Shown piece after piece: positions 59,963 to 64,000 of a stretch of DNA of 64,000 nucleotides. Origin of the DNA: Cryptomeria japonica. Lineage: Eukaryota; Streptophyta; Pinopsida; Cupressales; Cupressaceae. A program made the position numbers and the translations under genes. The stretch's first letter is position 1. Every line of letters starts with the position of its first letter. Under the pieces are notes generated by a model. The model was not told the DNA's origin. It worked only from the letters and a program-made list of their open reading frames with translations, and ran no database searches. The stretch spans positions 147,065,744 through 147,129,743 of the forward strand of contig NC_081407.1 of assembly GCF_030272615.1 (NCBI RefSeq), written 5' to 3'.

Positions 59963-62900
59963 ATGATGAAGAGGGAAGGTCCAAAGTTCAACAAAGATAA
60001 CTTTAAAATATGGAAGGACAGAATGAAGATATACATCAGAAGCATGGGTGCTCAACATTGGAGCTATGTTGAGAATGTTTATGTTATCCCTACGGGTACT
60101 CTCACCAATGACAAAAAGAGAGAGATTCAGGAGAATGGGCAAGTCATGGAAGCCCTAATTAGCAGTTTATCTGACATTGAGTTTATTGATGTCCAGGATA
60201 AAGAAAATCCCAAAGAAGTATGGGATACTCTTGAGAATATCTATGGCGGTGATGAGCATGTGAAACAAGCTAAGGAAGAAAGCCTTAGAGGAAAGTTTGA
60301 AGACATGCAGATGGTTGAAGGAGAGACCATTAAACAATATGGAATAAGAATCAAAACTGTTGTTGGAGATATCAAGAGTTCAAGTGGTAAAATGGAAGAT
60401 TCCACTATTGCTAGCAAACTTTTGAGATCCTTATTACTAGTCTATATAATAAGGGTTGCTGCTATTCAAGAGTTGAGGTCAATAAACAATACTAAGGTGT
60501 TCCTAGACTCCATCATCGCAAAGTTGACAGCCTCTAAGCTAAATAGCTTTGATGGTAGTGTTCAGAAGACTGAATCACCCTTTAGAGCATCTGCTACACC
60601 ATCTAGAAAAGACAAAGAAGCTAGTACTAGTGGCGAACCAAGATAGAGAAGAGAGATGTATGATGAGGAGATCCTAATGGAATTTGAAGCTCTTCTTGCC
60701 AAGAGACTTCCAAAGGGAACCAGTAAATATAGAGGTAAGATTCCTTTGAAATGCTTCTCTTGTAATCGGATAGGACACATTGCTGTAAACTGTCCTAATG
60801 GTGATAGTAAGGACAAACCGGAAAAGTTCAAGAAGTTCAAAGGAGGAAACCAAATAAACTATTTTGTAGCAGTTGATGAAGGTGTCACTGATGAGGAATC
60901 TAAAGATGAAGAAAATGAGGATATTGTGTTTGTAGTAGTCAAGGAAGATGTGTCAGACAAGAAGGCCCTTGTCTCCCGCTTTGATAATTCCAATGAGTCG
61001 ATTATTGATAGTGGTTGTTCTCACCATATGACTGGTGACCGGAGTAAGTTTCTTTCTCTGGAAGACTATGATGGTGGTGTGGTTCATTTTGGCAATGATG
61101 CACCATGTATGGTCAAAGCCAGAGGGTCCATCTCTCTTAATGGAAAGAGCAGTGCTGACAATGTGTATTGGGCAGAAGGTCTAAGGCACAACCTTTTGAG
61201 TGTTTCTCAACTGAATAATAATGGACTCACTCTAGAATTCAAAAATGGAGCGTGCAAAATCAAAGGAAAGAGTGGTGAATTGATGGCTACTGGTATGCAG
61301 ACCAAAGGTAACCTATTTCAGTTAAATGCTAATGTTAGTACATGTCTTGTGGCTAAGTTTGAAGATAGCTGGATATGGCATAGGAGACTCTGCAATGTAA
61401 ACTTTGACAATATTATGAAGGCCAGTAAGATCAAGGCAGTTAGAGGATTGCCAGTGGTGAGCAAACCAGAAAATCTTTTGTGCAGAGAGTGTCAACTGGG
61501 GAAAATGTCTTCCTCAACCTTCAAAGGTAAATCTTTCACTACAAACAATTTACTTGATCTTGTGCATATTGATTTGTGTGGTCCTATGAAAACTAGGAGT
61601 ATGCAGGGAGATTGGTATTTTATGATTCTTACAAATGATTGCTCAAGAATGAAGTGGGTCAAATTCCTAAAGGACAAGTCTGAAGCCTTTGGAAAGTTTA
61701 AAACTTTTAGAGCACTAGTAGAGAAGGAAAGTGGTAGAAGAATCAAATGTCTTAGAACTAATCAAGGAGGAGAATTCACTTCTGGTGAATTCAACAAATA
61801 TTGTGAAGAGAATGGCATCAAGAGGCAACTGTCTGCCCTCCAGACTCCATAGCAGAATGGCTTAGCTGAGAGGAACAACCAGACTATGGTTGAAGCGGCT
61901 AGAACTATGTTGATCCAAGGAAAGGTTGCTCACACCTTTTGGAGAGAAGCGGTGAGCACTGTAGTCTACATAATGAACCAGGTACTCATCAAGAAAGGAA
62001 AGGATAAGACTCCTTATGAGTACTAGACTGGTAAGATACTAGTGGTAAGCTACTTTAGAGTGTTTGGAAGTAAATGTTATATCAAGAGGAGTGAACATCA
62101 CAACAAGTTTGATGGTAAATGTGATGAGGGAATATTCCTAGGGTATTCCACAAAGAGCAAAGATGTTTCAACAATAGGACTCAGAGAATTGTTGAAAGCA
62201 TCAATGTTAGGGTTGATGAAAACTCTGAGAAACCTAAAGAAACTAGCAGAGATCATGTAGGAGATGAACTGGTAGTAACCTTCTGGGAACCGGTCGCAAA
62301 TTAGCTCAGTACCAGTAATTGTGCTCCTACACCAGTGGATGTTGACGCTGATGAAGATGAGGATGAAGAAGAAAAGAAAGAGGAATCTATTAAGAATATA
62401 CCTAGGTATGTAAAACTCAATCATGATCCAAAGAAGATCATAGGAGATAAAGATGCATGAATTCTTACAAGAAGAAAGGTTAGAGAAAAATCATGTATGA
62501 TCTCTGAATTTGAGCCTAAATCATTGAAAGAGGCACATAAAGATGAAGACTGGGTCAAGGCAATGTAAGAAGAACTTGACCAGATAAAGAAGAATGGTAC
62601 ATGGTCTTTGGTACCCAGACTAGAGCATAAAAATGTCATTGGAACCAAATGGGTCTTCAAAAATAATCTAAATGAGGATGGCATAGTGGTAAGGAACAAA
62701 GCCAGACTAGTATGTAAAGGATATGCCCAAGAAGAAGGAGAAGACTATGGAGAAACCTTTGCTGCAGTAGCAAGATTGGAAGGAGTTTGTATGCTTCTTG
62801 CATATACAACTTTTAAAGGATTCAAGGTATACCAAATGGATGTAAAATCTGCATTTCTAAATGGAATACTTGAAGAGGAGGTGTATATAGAGCAACTAGA

Positions 62901-64000
62901 TGAGTTTGTCCTATGAAAAGATGGTGACATGGTGTGTAGGCTACATAAAGTCTTGTATGGTCTGAAACAAGCACCTAGAGCATGGTATGAATGCTTGCAC
63001 TCCCATCTTGTGAAGATTGGATTTGAAAGAACAAGTGAAGATAGCAATATCTACTTGAAATTAGAAGGAGACCAGATTCTGATATGTGAAGTATTTGTTG
63101 ATGACATAATCTTTGGTGGAGATGACAAGATGAGTCATGACTTTGCAGATGAGATGAAAAAGGAGTTTGAGATGTCACTCATAGGGGAGATTAAGTTCTT
63201 CATTGGATTGCAAATTCAGTAAATGAAAGATGGAATCTTTATTACTCAATCCAAGTATGTCAAAGAGGTGTTGAAGACTTTTGGCATGGAAGATAGCAAA
63301 CTGGTTGGTACACCAATGGTGACTGGTTGTAAACTATCAAAAGAGGATGACTCAACATTAGTAAATGAGAAGGAATACCGATCAATGATTGGTAAGTTGC
63401 ATTATGTAGTGCATAGCAAACTAGACATTGCACATGCAGTGGTTATTACCGCTCAGTTTCAGCAAAGCCCAAGATAATCCCACTTGGTAGAAATCAAGCG
63501 GATTCTTAGATATCTAAAGGGAACTATTGAATATGGATTATGGTATCCATATAATGATTATTTCAATCTAAAAGTGTTCACAGATGTTGATTGGACTGGT
63601 AATATGGATGACCGGAAGAGCACGACCGGTGGGGCATTCTTTCTTGGTGGTAGACTAGTCTCATGGATGAGTAAAAAGCAGAGTTGTATCTCTCAGTCTA
63701 TAGTAGAAGCGGAGTATGTTGCAACTTTTATGAACTGCACCGAGACTATTTGGATGAAGCATGTATTGAATGGCTTCAAATTTCCTATATCTGAGCCGGT
63801 AAGTATATTATGTGACAATACAAGTGCAATTAACATTTCCAAGAATCCAGTTTTACATGCTAGAACCAAGCACTTTGAACTCAAGTATCATTTCTTGAGG
63901 GAAAAGGTTTAGAACAAAGTGGTGGTATTGGAACATGTTTCTAGTAAGGAGCAACTAGCAGACATATTCACCAAGCCTCTATCGAAGGCTACTTTTACCC
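59963..64000 (+). pseudogene. element F gag-pol polyprotein, 3' end outside the window
   Basis: Gag begins ATG 59963 (MMKREGPKFNKDNFKIWKDR) and is open for 227 codons to a TAG at 60644. The next 398 codons (60656-61852) carry the zinc knuckle CFSCNRIGHIAVNC, the protease IIDSGCSHHMTGD, and an integrase whose zinc finger has lost one His (WHRRLCNVNF) and whose second catalytic Asp is Asn (RTNQGG). A TAG at 61850 precedes QNGLAERNN. Reverse transcriptase follows with [27 protein letters not shown] and FVDDIIFGG, then RNase H with DWTGNMDDRKSTTGG and LADIFTKPL at the window end. Further stops or shifts are near 62024, 62155, 62260, 62301, 62566, 62914, 63220, 63475 and 63910. Confidence 0.9.

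Larger units (their letters stand above)
58332..64000 (+). mobile_element. copia element F, cut by the window end
   Basis: Plus-strand Ty1/copia: 5' LTR (58332-59891), primer-binding site, leader hairpin, gag, protease, integrase, reverse transcriptase and RNase H, with the C-terminus reaching the last base. The 3' LTR is outside, so the target duplication cannot be tested; the left flank is GTGAT (58327-58331). Protein and leader similarity place it with element D. It interrupts the gag region of gypsy G and is one of the youngest layers of the nest, yet gag-pol already carries many stops. Confidence 0.85.

Noticed and set aside
1-64000. CRISPR arrays, phage genes, bacterial operons
   Set aside because: No regularly spaced short repeats with unique spacers and no prokaryotic gene organisation; all coding signal is of plant transposable elements.

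Overview
The window looks like plant nuclear DNA from a large, repeat-rich genome; a conifer or other gymnosperm is my best guess. The reasons are its AT-rich composition, long LTRs, deeply nested Ty1/copia and Ty3/gypsy elements, and the absence of any intact host gene. I found no intact protein-coding gene, no tRNA or rRNA gene and no CRISPR array. Nearly everything readable is a decayed transposable element, so reading frames are given as pseudogenes.

Layout. 1-1471 (minus) is the broken, left-truncated end of an unrecognised reading frame. A 2,447-bp solo LTR (1787-4233, duplication ATAAT) lies beside it. 4239-6263 is unclassified DNA with a 311-bp tandem duplication. 6264-6655 is the C-terminal end of a hAT transposase, fused to the C-terminal part of a LINE (6656-7524, continuing at 24365-24615).

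Inside that LINE sits element T (7525-24359, duplication ATAAG). It has five LTRs alternating with four internal regions (LTR-int-LTR-int-LTR-int-LTR-int-LTR). Each internal region carries a damaged copy of the same unrecognised, acidic reading frame of about 470 codons, with no gag or pol. This is the most unusual object in the window.

From 24616 the LINE is interrupted by element C (minus), itself a host for later insertions. Copia A (plus, 25636-39276) lies in its 3' untranslated part, and copia B (minus, 28091-34790, duplication GGTTG) is inserted in the protease active-site codons of A. Copia D (minus, 39347-46863, duplication CAACA) follows. C then shows a long unrecognised coiled-coil-like frame (47025-49760), apparently interrupted by gypsy G (minus, 49761-58331), a Tat-type element. 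G is cut in turn by copia F (plus, 58332 to the window end). The order of insertion is LINE, then C (and T), then A, D and G, then B and F.

Two structures recur across the copia elements. A quasi-palindrome TTGNCATNNATGNCAA lies just before the polypurine tract and again near the start of U3, so the tract could sit in a hairpin loop. A leader hairpin TCCTC...GAGGA with the palindrome AAGCTT in its loop lies between the primer-binding site and gag. Both are candidates for functional RNA or DNA structures.
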